This document shows positions 1-13,600 of a DNA stretch of 64,000 nt, piece after piece (the stretch's first letter is position 1; each line of letters opens with the position of its first letter). Both the position numbers and the translations under genes were made by a program. Source of the DNA: Anthonomus grandis grandis (lineage: Eukaryota > Arthropoda > Insecta > Coleoptera > Curculionidae); the NCBI RefSeq assembly GCF_022605725.1, contig NC_065564.1, positions 7,418,698-7,482,697 of the forward strand, given 5' to 3'. The notes below the pieces were generated by a model. It worked only from the letters and a program-made list of their open reading frames with translations, had not been told where the DNA came from and did no database searches.

Positions 1-2990
1 GGTAGACGAGGGTCTTTAGATTAAAATAAAACAAAGGCGTCACTGTTTTTATTTCAAATAAATAAATGCCAAGGAATTTTCAAAATGTTGAATCTACTGG
101 TGGGAATTACCAAAACACTCAATTTTGACGCCCTGGTATTGACGTTGGGGTCGAGCCATTATTTTTAGGTTTCACCACATGGTAAACGAGGATCTTTAGA
201 TTAAAATAAAACAAAGACCCCACAGTTTTTATATAAAATAAATAAATGAAAAGAAATTTTGAAAATCTTGACTATACTGATGAAGTACGAGTTTTTCAAA
301 AGACTTTTTTTAAATCAATTTCTCAGTTTTTTAACGATCACTTTAAAACTTCTTGAGGTACTGAATGGGGTTTTTACTCAAAGGAAATGCGTTTCCTAGG
401 GAATAATTTCATGTATGAACCATTTTTCTAAGTTTAATACTTTCTGATCTAGAGCCAGTTTTACCTTACCAGATTTGAGGTTCATGGAACAAATTATGAG
501 CTTTGCATTTTTTAATTATTCTTGGACATTTTTCCCTATAACTTCCAACTTATTTAATATATCCGTGTTCCTTTACAGTATTTAGAGGGCACTCTGTAAA
601 TAAATTCCAACCGAACATTGTCAACTTGTGTTAAAAATTAACTTAACCAGAACACTTCTGTTTTTGGGTTAACTCTTTCAATTAATATTCCACTTTTTTT
701 AAGATAACTTGAACACTTTTTCAGATATTTAAATGCATTCTTTACTCACAGAAAATGCGATTTCTGAGAAAAAATTTCGTGCCTAAAATATCCCTGAGGA
801 TCAAATATTGTCTGATTTACAGCCAGTTTTACTTACCAATACTTCTTCCATTTATTAATTTTTTTTAATATGTTATTTTAGTAACCCAGTTTAGTTGTTT
901 TAAGGATTAAGCTGGATGTGGGGTCAGGTTTCACTACAACAGAGATAAGGGTCTTTTGATTAAAATAAAATAAAAATCTAAAAATTATTTTATATAAAAT
1001 AAATAAATGCCAGGGAATTTTGAAAATCTTAACTGCTTTGGTGTGAATTTTCAAAACACTTAACTTTGACGCCCTGGCATTAAAGTTGGGGTCAAGCCAT
1101 TGATTTCAGGTTTCACTGTATCGTAGACGAGGGTTTTTAGATTAAAATAACATTAAGACCCCATTGATTGTGTATGAAATAAATAAATGCCAAGGAATTT
1201 TAAAAATGTTGACTACTGATTGAAATTTTTAAAAGAACTCAACTTTGACACTCTGGCATTAACGTTGGGGTCAAGGCATTGATTTCAGCTTTCACTACAA
1301 GGGAGACGAGGGTCTTTAGATTGAAATAAAGGAAATACCTCTCTGCTTTTTTTTTAAATTAATAAATGCCAAGGATAGAAATTTCGAAAAAACTCAACTT
1401 TCACACCCTGGCATTCACTTTAGTATCTAACTATTGAATGGAGGTTTTACTACATAATAGACAATGGTCCGTAGATTTAAATAAAAGAAAGACCTCACTC
1501 CTTTTTTTAAATATTAATAAATGCCAAGGAATTTTGAAAATCTTGACTCTATTGATGGAAATTTTCAAAGCATTCAACTTTGACACCCTCTCATTAAAGT
1601 TGGGGTCAAGCCATTGATTTCAGGTTTCACTACATGGTAAACGAGGGTCTTTAGATTAAAATAAAACAAAAATCCCACTGCTTTTATAAAATTAAATAAA
1701 TGCCAAAGAATTTTGAAAATGTTGACTTTACTGGTGCAAAGTTTTAAACTTCAACTTTGACGCTCTGGTATTAACGTTGGGATCAATCTATGGATTTGAG
1801 CTTTGACTACAAGGTAGTAGAGGGTCTTTAGATTAAAATAAAATAAAAATCCTATTGATTTTATATAAAATAAATAAATGCCAGGGAATTTTGAAAATCT
1901 TAGCTGCTCTGGTGTGAATTTTCAAAACACTTAACTTTGACGCCCTGGCTTTAAAGTTGGGGTCAAGTCACTAATTTCAGGTTATATTAAAAGGTAGACG
2001 AGGGTTTTGAGATTAAAATAAAATAAAGACCCCATTGATTTTGTATGAAATAAATAAATGCCAAGGAATTTTGAAAATTTTGACTTTACTGATAGAAATT
2101 TCTAAGAAAACTCAATTTTCACACCCTGGCATTAACTTTGGTATATAGCTATTGAATTGAGGCTTCACTACATGATAGAAAATGGTCTTTAGATTACAAT
2201 AAAAGAAAGACCCCACTACTTTTATAAAAAATTAATAAATGCCAAGGAATTTTGAAAATCCTAACTGCACTGGTGGAAATGTTCAAAACACAACTTTGAC
2301 GCCCTGGCATTAACGTTAGGGTCAAGTCACTAATTTGAGGTTTCAATAAAAGGTAGACGAGGGTTTTGAGATTAAAATAACGCAATAGCCCCAATACTTT
2401 TTTATGAAATAAATAAATGCCAAAAACTTTCGAAAATGTTGGCTGCACTAGTGGAAATTTGCAATACTCATTTTTGACGAACTGGAATTTACTTTGGGGT
2501 CAAGCCATTGCTTTCAGGTTTCACTGTATCGTAGACGAGGGTCTTTAGATTAAAATAAAATTAAAACCCCATTGATTGTGTATAAAATAAATGAATGCCA
2601 AGGAATTTTGAAAATCCTAACTGCACTGGTGGAAATTTTCAAAACACTTAACTTTGACGCCCTGGTATTAACGTTGGGGTCAAGCTATTGATTTCAGGTT
2701 TCACTGTATGGTAGACGAGGGTCTTTATATTAAATAACGCAATGACTCCATTACTTTTTTATGAAATAAATAAATGCCAAAAAATTTTGAAAATGTTTAC
2801 TGCACTAGTGGAAATTTGCAACACACTCAACTTTGACGCCCTAGCATTAACGCTAGGGTCAAGCCATGAATTTCAGGTTTCACTCTATCGTAGACGAGGG
2901 TCTTTAGATTAAAATAAAACAGAGACCTCACTGTTTTTACATAAAATAAATAAATGATAAGAAATTTTGAAAATCTTGACCATACTGATG
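1..2990 (+). repeat. Tandem satellite family A, about 179 bp unit
   Basis: Copies opening with GGTAGACGAGGGTCTTTAGA recur near 1, 181, 1303, 1638, 1815, 1993, 2352, 2531, 2711 and 2890, a spacing of about 178-180 bp. Each copy also has AATAAATAAATGCCAAGGAA and GACGCCCTGGCATTAACGTT. A different block (family B) interrupts at about 300-905. The array fills the intron upstream of the first visible exon and continues off the left edge. No gene is seen in it. Confidence 0.9.
300..905 (+). repeat. Repeat family B, first copy
   Basis: This block starts at GTTTTTCAAAAGACTTTTTT and ends near the phrase TATTTTAGTAACCCAG. It is repeated at about 2997-3945 in the same orientation and with the same family A unit in front of it, so a piece of at least 0.7 kb was duplicated. 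Confidence 0.8.
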
Positions 2991-2996
2991 AAGTAC

Positions 2997-3945
2997 GAGT
3001 TTTTCAAAAGACTTTTTTTAAATCAATTTCTCAGTTTTTTAACGATCACTTGAAAACTTCTTGAGGTACTTTAATTGGGTTTTTACTCAAAGGAAATGCG
3101 TTTCCTAGGGAATAATTTCATGTATGAACCATTTTTGTAGGTCCAATACTCTTTGAGTTAAAGCCAGTTTTACCTCATCAGATTTGAGGTTCATTTAAAT
3201 TTCTTAATTATTCTTGGACATTTTCCAATATAACTCTCAAAGTATTTAAGATATTCACGTAATTCCTTTACAGTACAACAGAGGGCATTTTGGAGATGAT
3301 TTCTATGTGAAAAGCTTTAACTTGGGTTAAAAATTGGTTTGATCAGAACAATTTTAGTTTTAGGCTAATTTTTCCAGTTTTTTAAGGATCACTTAAAAAC
3401 ACTCTGAGGTACTTGAATTGGGTTTTCACCCAAAGCAAATGCGTTTTCTGAGTCACAATTTCATAAACGAACCATTTTTCTGAGTCTAATACTTTCTGAC
3501 CTAGAGCCAGTTTTACCTTACCAGATTTGAGGTTCATGGAACAAATTATGAGCTTTGCATTTTTTAATTATTCTTGGGCATTTTTCCATATAACTTCCAA
3601 GTTATTTAATATATCCGTGTAATTCCTTTACAGTATTATAGAGGGCACTCTGTAAATAAATTCCAACCAAACATTGTCAACTTGAGTTAAAAATTGGCTT
3701 AACCAGAACACCTTTGGTTTTGGGTTAACTCTTTCATTTAATGTTTCAATTTTTTTTAAGATAACTTGAACACTTTTTTAGATATTTAAATGCAGTCTTT
3801 ACTCACAGAAAAGGCGATTTCTGAGGAATAATTTCGTACCTTAAATATCTCTGAGGGTCAAATATTCTCTGATTTAAAGCCAGTTTTACTTACCAATACT
3901 TCTTCCCATTTATTAAATTTTTTTGTTATGTTATTTTAGTGGGGT
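2997..3945 (+). repeat. Repeat family B, second copy with internal extra unit
   Basis: It aligns to 300-905 but has about 340 extra bases: the motif of GGAAATGCGTTTCCTAGGGA and AGCCAGTTTTACC is present twice (near 3090-3180 and 3440-3520). This suggests family B is itself built of units of about 340 bp. Confidence 0.75.
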
Positions 3946-3974
3946 CAAGTTTAAATATTTTTCTTTTTATTACC

Positions 3975-4005
3975 AACGTTTCGGTCTGTATAAGGCCTTC
4001 TTCAG
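3975..4005 (-). repeat. CTGAAGA...CGAAACGTT box
   Basis: On the minus strand this reads CTGAAGA, a 16-nt spacer with GGCC and GACC, then GAAACGTT. It is one of about sixteen copies of this box in the window; see the 390 bp family at 15387-18425. Confidence 0.6.
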
Positions 4006-4202
4006 GGCGAACAGAAAAAATTGAGGCGTTTCATTTGACAGTATAAAGTAGAACATTGGTGTACTTGTATTTGATGATTCCATTAAGTGTCTAGTTTTTT
4101 AGGATATTTACCTAAGATTAATTAAAAAAATCCATATTTACCATAATTTTTCCTTAAAAACCATTACAATAACACCAAACGGCATTTCCTTCTTCAATAA
4201 AG

Positions 4203-4683
4203 GCTCTACTGGATCAGCAAATCCGAAATAATGCACTGCAACCTGAACGGCACCGACGTAACGAAACTGCGCCTGCGCAACAAAGTCTCCGTCACCGCCT
4301 TCGTGATTTACAAGGATCGCCTGTTCTACGCAGACGAGGAGGACGAGTCGATTTACTCCGTCGATAAAACGGAAGTGGCGCCGGAAGTGACGCTCCTAAG
4401 AAACGGCACCGGGGGCGTTTTGAGTCTGAAAATCTACGATTCGAGCGCCCAAGTCGGCGCCCACCCCTGCCAAACCGAAAACGGACGCTGCGAGCATCTT
4501 TGCGTGCCGAGTGGGCGCATTTCGTACGTCTGCAAATGCGCCATCGGTTATAAAGTGGACCCGGGAAACACCGACAAGTGTCTGGGGATCGAGGATTTTA
4601 TTTTTTATTCGTTGAATTGGGAGCTGCACGGGATTCCCCTGAATGGGTCGAAGGATTTCAAGGTCTTAGGGCCTATTTCCAAG
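4203..4683 (+). CDS. LRP1: LRP1 exon 1 of window: last propeller blades, EGF module, start of next propeller
   Basis: The exon starts in phase 2 after an AG at 4201-4202 and ends in phase 0 before GTGGGT. It reads LYWISKSEIMHCNLNG and LFYADEEDESIYSVDK, two blades of a YWTD propeller, then a six-cysteine EGF module (HPC, GRC, HLC, YVC, KC, DKC), then EDFIFYSLNWELHGIPLNG, which opens the next propeller. The upstream exons are outside the window, so the first propeller is seen only at its end. The ATG at 4231 is internal and not a start: the frame is open upstream to the splice site. Confidence 0.88.
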
Positions 4684-7600
4684 GTGGGTTGCGTTTTTTT
4701 TTTAATGGTTTTTAGTAAAAATGGTGTTTTTTTTTGTAGATTTCTTCTGCTCCCAGCATAGACTTCTTGGCCGAGGAGGATTTGCTGATTTGGGCAAATA
4801 TTGAGCACGGACAGATTACGCAAATGAGGCGGGATGGTAAGTGAGGATTTTTTTTTTGTTATTTATAGGTGAAAACCATGAAGTTTTCTTAACATTCTAG
4901 TGAAAGTTTGAGCCATTTTGAACAATTTTTAAGCGAGTTATGGGCGTTTTTGTCCTTAACATTTAAAAAAAATTGAAAAATTGTTGCCATCATCTTTGAC
5001 TTCCTGTAAAAAATTTCCTATTAAGAAAATTAACTTCAAATTTTGTTCTTATAATAAAATTAAGTTTTCTTAATATTCTAGTGAAAGTTTGAGCAATTTT
5101 GAACAATTTTTAAGCGAGTTATGGGCGTTTTTGTCCTTAACATCTAAAAAAAATTGAAAAATTGTTGCCATCATCTTTGACTGCCTGTAAAAAATTTCTA
5201 ATTAAGAAAATTAACTTGAAATGTTATTTTTATAATGAAATGAAGTTTTTTTAACAAATTAGGGAAACTTTGGATAAATTTGGACAATTGTTGAGAAAAT
5301 TATGAGAGTTTTTGTTCTTAAGGTCTAAAAATATTGAAAAATTATTACCGTCACCTTTGACTCTTTGTCAAAAATTCCTTATTCAGAAAACTAATTTGAT
5401 ATCTTGTCTTATTGTAAACTGAAGGTTTTTGTAACAAACTAGTGAAAGTTTGGGTAAATTTGGACAATTTTTAAGGGAGTTGGGAGAGTTTTTATCCTTA
5501 AGGTTTCTGAAAAGTTAAAAAATTGTTGCCATCACGTTTGACTTCCTGTAAAAAAGTCCTTATTTAGGAACTTAACTTGAAATAATGTTTTTTTAATAAA
5601 ATGAAGCATTACTAACAATTTTGAGGCATTTTGGGTAAATTTGGACAATTTTTGAGGGAGTTATCGGCGTTTTTGTAAGTCCAAAAAAAACTGAAAAATT
5701 GTTGCCATCACCTTTGACTCCCTGTAAAAAATTTCTTATTCAGAAAATTAACTTGAAATATTGTTTTTTATAATAAAATGAAGATTTCTTAACAATTCGG
5801 TGCAAGCTTGAATTTTTGCAATTTTCGACAGTTTTTGAAGGAATTACGTGCATTTTTGTACTTAAGGTTCAAAAAAAATTAAAAATTGTTAACATAACCC
5901 TTACCTCCCTTTAAAAAAATCCTTATTGAAAAACTTAACTTGACATTATGTTTTGATAATAAAATAAAGGTTTCTTAATAATTTGGTAGAAGTCTGAGTA
6001 GTTTTAAACAATTTTTAAAGGGTTGTGGGCGGTTTTGTACTTTAGGTCCAAAAAAATTGAAAAATTCTTAATATCACCTTTGGCTCCCTGTAAAAAATTT
6101 ATTATTAACAAAATTAAATTGAAATATTGTTTTTATAATAAAATAAAGATTTTTTAACAATTTGGTGGAAGTTTGAGCAATTTTCGACATTTTTTGAGAG
6201 AGCTATGGGTGTTTTTGTACTTAAGATTCCAAAAAATTGTTACCACCACCTTTGACTTCCTGTATAAAATTTCTTATTAAGAATCCCAACTTGAAATGTT
6301 GTTTTTGTAATAAAATGAAGTTCTACTAACAATTTCGAGGCATTTTGGGTAAATTTGGACAATATTTGAGGGAGTTATCGGCGTTTTTGTACATAAAGTC
6401 CATAAAAATTGAAAAATTGTTACTATCACGTTTGACTTCCTATAAAAAAGTCCTTATTTAGGAACTTAACTTAAAATGTCGTTTTTGTAATAAAATAAAG
6501 TTTTCCTAACAATCTCGTGGAATTTTAAGCAATTTAAACAATTTTTAAGCGAGTTATGGGCCTTTTTGTCCTTAACATCTAAAAAAAATTGAAAAATTGT
6601 TGCCATCACCTTTGACTCCCTATAAAAAATTTCCTATTAAGAAAATTAACTTGAAATATTGTTTTTATAATAAAATAAAGTTTTCTTAACATTCTAGTGA
6701 AAGTTTGAGCAATTTTGAATAATTTTTAAGTGAGTTATGGGCGTTTTTGTCCTTAAAATCCAAAAAACCTGGAAAATTGCTACCATCACCTTTGACTCCC
6801 TGTAAAAAAATTCTAATTAAGAAAATTAACTTGAAATGTTATTTCTATAATAAAATGAAGTTTTCCTAACAAATTGGGGACACTTTGGGTAAATTTGGAC
6901 AGTTTTTGAGGGAGTTGGGAGAGTTTTTATCCTTAAGGTTTCTAAAAAGTTGAAAAATTGTTGATTATCTTTGACTTCCTATAAAAAATTCCTTGTTAAG
7001 AAAATTAACTTGAAATGTTGTTTTTGTAATGAAATGAAGATTTCTAAATAATTTGGTGAAACTTTGGGTAAATTTGGACAATTTTTGAGAAAGTTATGAG
7101 AGTTTTTGTTCCTAAGGTCTAAAAATATTGAAAAATTGTTACCGTCACTTTGACTCTTTGTCAAAAATTTCTTATTCAGAAAACTAATTTGAAATCTTGT
7201 TTTATTGTAAACTGAAGGTTTTTTTAACAAATTAGTGACAGTTTGGGTAAATTTGGACAATTTTTGAGGGAGTTAGGAGAGTTTTTATCCTTAAGGTTTC
7301 TAAAAAGTTAAAAAATTGTTGATCATCTTTGACTTCCTATAAAAAATTCCTTGTTAAGAAAATTAACTTGAAATGTTGTTTTTGTAATGAAATGAAGATT
7401 TCTAAATAATTTGGTGAAACTTTGGGTAAATTTGGACAATTTTTGAGAAAGTTATGAGAGTTTTTGTTCCTAAGGTCTAAAAATATTGAAAATTTGTTGC
7501 CGTCACCTTTGACTCTTTGTCAAAAATTCCTTATTTAGAAAACTAACATGAAATCTTGTTTTATTCTAAACTGAGTTTTTTTTAACAAATTAGTGAAAGT

Positions 7601-10600
7601 TTGGATAAATTTGGACATTTTTTGAGGGAGTTGAATCAGTTTTTATTCTTAAAGTTTCTAAAAAGTTGAAAAATTGTTACCATCATCTTTGACTTCCTGT
7701 AAAAAATTCCTTATTAAGAAAATTAACTTGGAAAAATATTTGTATGTTAAAATTAGGCTTTCCTAACAATTTGGTGGAAGTTTAAGCAATTTTGGATAAA
7801 TTGTGAGAGAGTTATGGGCGTTTTTGTACATAAACTCCAAAAAAACTTAAAAATTGTTACTAAAAAAAAAAGTCCTTTTTTAGGAACTTAACTTGAAATG
7901 TTGTTTTTTTAATAAAATAAAGTTCTACTAACAATTTCGAGGGATTTTGGGTAAATTTGGACAATTTTTGAGGAAGTTATCGGCGTTTTTGTACACAAAG
8001 TCCAAAAAAATTGTTACTATCACGTTTGACTTCCTGTAAAACAGTCCTTATTCAGGAACTTAACTTGAAATTTTGTTTTTGTAATAAAATTAAGTTTTCC
8101 TAACAATTTCGAGGAATTTTGGGTAAATTTGGACAATTGTTGAGAAAGACCATAACCTCACCAATAAAGATATTCTTGTACATTGCAACAGACTACTTAC
8201 ATTGAAAATAAAATACAATTTACCAATCACCACTAACCTAAAACATATACTTGAACCAAACGAGGAAAATATAAAGAATTTAATATTTTTAAAGGAAGTA
8301 AAGTTATATACATAAAAAAAGAAGAAAAAAACGGACAGGGCGCTAAATGGCCCCAGGTGCTGATGCACCTTTACAAAACTTAAATTCTTTCTCTGTCTAT
8401 AGGAGGAGAACTCTCCTTGTTTTATCATTTTTTTATCTGCTTCACTGATCTCCTTCAGGTACCAAACGTTCCAACATCCTGGACCAGGGAGAGATCCTGG
8501 AAAGTCCGTCGGAGGACTGGCTCTCCTGCTTGGCGGTCGACTGGATCGCGAGGAACGTTTACTGGTGCGACTCGAAACGTGGTACCGTCAGCGTGGCACG
8601 ACTGGACGGTACCCAGGAGCACGTGATCCTGTCCAACGACACCCTCAAACCGAGCGCGATCGCCTTGGACCCCGCCAGGGGGCTCTTGGTGTTGGCCACC
8701 CAAAATAAGTAAGTTTTCCAGTACTAGTTTTGTACCTTTGGCATCATCAGTATTTCGGAAATATACTAGTCATTATAGCCAGATTTGTTTACGTTAATAA
8801 AAGGTAACTTTAGCAAAACGTTTTTGTAGTTAAACCTTATCCGTTCGGTTATACGTACATTAAACAGTGTTTTTCTTCTAACCTGATCGTGAGTTGTTTG
8901 GTATAAGATTAAATCGAAAGCGGCAACATTGACCGTACATAAGAAATATGACAGTAACAAATTGTAAAATTCACTTTAGACAGAAAAACATGTTCTCGCC
9001 TAACTGATCTAGTAATATTAATCCGTTCAATATTCTTATTTTTTATACAGTTAAGGGTGCTCTTCAGATTCAAGTTCTATTACTGGAAGAGAACCACGTT
9101 CCAAAAACAAATTAACTGTTGGGTATCTTTTTGGTTTTTTATATATCTTTAAGTGATAGCCAGGTTTGATAAGAAGGTACTGTACCATTACCCCAAATTC
9201 TTATATAATCTAGAATTGTTTTTCATTTGTTCCAGGCAGTTGGACTCAATTTTTTCCCAATTTTCCAGGCAAATGAAGTGGATTTTCATGTGTTTCAAGG
9301 TCCTATAATAAATTTTTATTTGTTCCGGGCAGTTGGACTCGATTTTTCCCATTTTCCAGGCAGTTGGAGTAATTTTTCCCAGTTTTCCAGTTAATTAAAA
9401 TGGGATTTTATGTGTCTGAGGTTCCTAGAATTGTTTTTCATTTGTTCCAGGCAGTTGAATTCATTTTTTCCCATTTTCCAGGCAGTTATAGTGGCTTTTT
9501 AGGTGCTTCAACTTCCTATAATAAATTGTCATTTATTTGAGACAGTTTGGGTCATTTTTTCCCAGTTTTCCAGGCAAAAGAAATGGGTTTTCATGTGTTT
9601 CAAGGTCCTATAATAAATTTTTATTTCTTCCAGGCAGTTATTTTTCCCAGTTTTCCAGTTAATTAAAATGGGATTTCATGTGTCTGAGGTTCCTAGAATT
9701 GTTTTTCATTTGTTCCAGGCAGTTGAATTCATTTTTTCCCATTTTCCAGGCAGTTATAGTGGCTTTTTAGGTGCTTCAACTTCCTATAATAAATTGTCAT
9801 TTATTTGAGACAGTTTGGGTTATTTTTTTCCCAGTTTTCCAGGCAAAAGAAATGGGTTTTCATGTGTTTCAAGGTCCTATAATAAATTTTTATTTCTTCC
9901 AGGCAGTTGGAGTAATTTTTCCCAGTTTTCCAGTTAATTAAAATGGGATTTCATGTGTCTGAGGTTCCTGGAATTGTTTTTGATTTCTTCCAGGCAGTTG
10001 GAGTAATTTTTCCCAGTTTTCCAGTTAATTAAAATGGGATTTCATGTGTCTGAGGTTCCTGGAATTGTTTTTCATTTGTTCCAGGCAGTTGGACTCATTT
10101 TTTCCCATTTTCCAGGCAGTTGAAGTAGGTTTTCATGCGTGTCGAGTTCCTAGAATACATTTTTATTTCTTCCAGGCAATTGAGGTTATTTTCCCACTTT
10201 TCCAAGCAGTTTTTTTGATGGGGTTTAACTTGATTAGAATGAATTTTTATTTATTCCTGGCTGTTGGGGTAATTTTTCTTATTTTTCCAATCAATTTAAC
10301 TGGTTTTTAGGTGTATCAAAATCCTAGAATAAATTGTCATTTACTCCAGACAGTTTGGATCGTTTTTCCCAATTTTCCAGAAAATTCAACTGGGTTTCAT
10401 GAGTAGAAAAGTATGGAAATTTTTAATATTTTTGTTATACACAACTTTATTAGCAATATATTTTTTTAACTAAAACTACATGTAATAAGAGATCATATTT
10501 TATTTAATAAATAAAAAAAAATAAGAGTTCTCAAAAAAATAAAAATAGAATTATTGTCCATAGACCATAGGAGCTTTGACGAAAATTGCTTGAAATTAGA

Positions 10601-13600
10601 ACTCAACCTAAATGGCTAAAATACAGTAAATCCTTAAGCTATCTCAACGTTTCGAGCGTTAAATTCATCATCAGACGTGGCTTCTGATTGCTGTAGAAGA
10701 TTTTTGAAAATATCTTAAAAATCAAAGAGGATATACTAAAAAACGTGTAAAATGTAATTTATTCTTAAAACCTTAAAATCTGAGGAACTTTGCTAACAAA
10801 AATTCATATGTCCTATTAAATTCTTTTGAACAATTTATTTACAGACGAACGTTTCGGTACCACTTGCTAACATCTTCAGGGCCAGGAACCTTAGGTAACA
10901 AACGGGAAAGTTCCATGCACGTTGTTGTAGTGCAGCTTGCTGGCCCTGAAGACGGTATAAATTAGGGCCGAAGCGTTCGCTTGATACTTATTTAGTAATG
11001 GCATATTTAAAATTATTAGTGAATATGCTCTAAAAAGTATAGACATTGTTTATTTTTCTAAAAAGCTTAAATCTGGTGGAATTTGGACCTTGGCTGACAA
11101 AAGTGCTCCTAACTCTGATACTTTTTATTTAATCTATGGGAATCGTTAATATATGAAATTGTTCACCAAAGATGTAATATTTGTAATTTGATCCACAGCT
11201 GTAATTTTTATTATATTGTGACTTTTCAACATTGGGTTCCATTACTATAACTTGCCATATATAACTACCATAACTCTATTTTAGTGCTCAGATCAACTCG
11301 AGTTTTTATTTTAAAAGTTTCTTTGGATATTCTGCACCTTTCATTGAAGAAATTATGGAAATCCGTGCATTAGAAGCTCTTTTATTCAAGTTTTTGCAAG
11401 AATAGTTATTCTCCCTTATTGTCCATAGACCATAGGAGCTTTTCCTTATTATTCGTGTAAATAGTTCTTAAATCATCCTCAAAAATGTTTAAAATGTAGT
11501 GACGAAAATTGCTTGAAATTAGAACTCAACCTAAATGGCTATAGTACAGTGAATCCCTAAGCTATCTCAAAGTTTCGAGCGTTGCAGAACATACAGAAAT
11601 TAGGTTTTCTAGGTACCTAATATAATTACAATAGTAAACATAAGAATATTTGTATAATATAAACATGTATGTAACAATTTAATTTTAGTAATATATGAGT
11701 ATGAGTATTTAGACATAGGCTGTTGTTCTCAAACCAATTAGTACTCCCCCCTTTAGTAAGTTCATTGATATTAGATGCTTTTACTGTAAAGTGACCACAC
11801 GTCCCGATTTTGGCGGGACAGTCCCGCTTTTTTAAAAAACATCCGCATTTCCTATTTTAAATGTACTGTAAAAATATATTATTATTTATTATTTATTTAG
11901 TATGTACCTATTGTGGTGAAAATATAGAAACAAAAAATAAATAGAAAAGCACGTAAAATGCATTCAGAGTAAACTAAAATAGGAAATGTACCAAGTTAGA
12001 TCTACTCTGTGGTGTTCGATCATTGTCATTATACAGGGTGTTTCAGAACTATGGGATCAAACTTGTAGGGGTTATTCAATGCAACGGTAGAAAACATGTG
12101 AGTATAGGGACTCATGTTCGGAAAATGGTCACTATACGCCACTAAGACGCTTTAAAATTTCAAAAGACGATTAATTACCTAAATAGGATTTAATACATTT
12201 AATTTTTGCCTTTTGTAAATGTATTATCATAATTAATGTTCAAAATGTCTTCCTCCAACCTAAACACATCGATTTAAATGTCGCACATGATTTCGGCCGA
12301 CTTCGGATATTTGTTTTGAATGATTTCAAATGCTGCTATAATTCGTCCAATTAAATCTTGGTCTGTTTCTACTGGAGTTTCGTAGACCAAAAACTTTACA
12401 TTTCCCCACAGGAAAAAATCTAGCGACGTTAAGTCGGGTGACCTAGGAGGCCAATAAACTGCTCGTCTGTTATTGTTTTTAAAGATAATAACACACAAGC
12501 GCCGATAAATTGTTTAAAATCATCAGCTATAAATGTTTAAACATTGACGTTGACATTTTGAACAATTATGATGACATCATGTACAAAAGGCCGAAATTAA
12601 ATGGATTAAATCCTATTTAAGCAATTTATCGTTTTTCTAAATTTTAAAGCGTTTTAGGGCCGTAGTGCCGTACTGACACTTTTCCGGATATGGGTCTCTA
12701 TACTCAAATGCTTTCTACTGTTGCACTGAATAACCCCTTGAAGTTTGATCCCATAGTTCTGAAACACCCTGTATATCGTCTTAATTTAGATAAAAAGCAG
12801 ACGGTGCCGTTTGCTGTTTTTAATTTAACGTTCGGTTTTTGCGGTTCGGTCTTTTAGCCTTTGTAGTAAATTGTTTATTTGTTTCTAGTATAATAAAAGA
12901 TGTGTTAAATTCATCATCAGAGATGGCTTCTGATTGCTGTAGAAGGTTTTTAGAAATATCTTAAAAATCAAAGAAGATACTAAAAAACGGGTAAAATGTA
13001 ATTTATTCTTAAAAACAGATCAGATCTGAGGACCTTTGCTAACAAAAATTCATATGTCCTATTAAATTCTTTTGAACAATTTATTTACAAACGAACGTTT
13101 CGGTACCACTTGCTAACATCTTCAGAGCCAGGAACATTAGGTACCATGGGACCAACAGGAAAGTTCCATGCATGTTGTTGTAGTGCAGCTTACTAAAAAG
13201 CTTTAATCTAGTGGAATTTGGACCTTGGCTGACAAAAGTGCCTCTAATTCCGATACTTTTTAATCTATGGGAATCGTTAATATATGAAATTGTTCACCAA
13301 AGATGTAATATTTGTAATTTGATCCACAGCTGTAATTTTTATTATATTCTGACTTTTCAACATTGGGTCCCATTACTATAACTTCGTTCTTGCACCTCTT
13401 CTTTCTTAAGATGCTACTCCAGATTCTTTTCTATTTTTTTCCACTCTATATTTTAGACTTTTATTTTCCTCTTTTAGTGCCTTATTTTCCGTTGTAATTT
13501 GCTCAACTTTCTTGTTCAAATTATTTAACAATTCTTACTTAAACTTAAGCTTAAAAAACTTAGCTGGTTGTCAATGTTCAATAGGCGTGTACTCCACTCG

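Noticed and set aside
8530..8712. Possible separate short gene starting at 8530
   Set aside because: The frame is the middle of LRP1 exon 3, open upstream to a good acceptor and in phase with neighbours.
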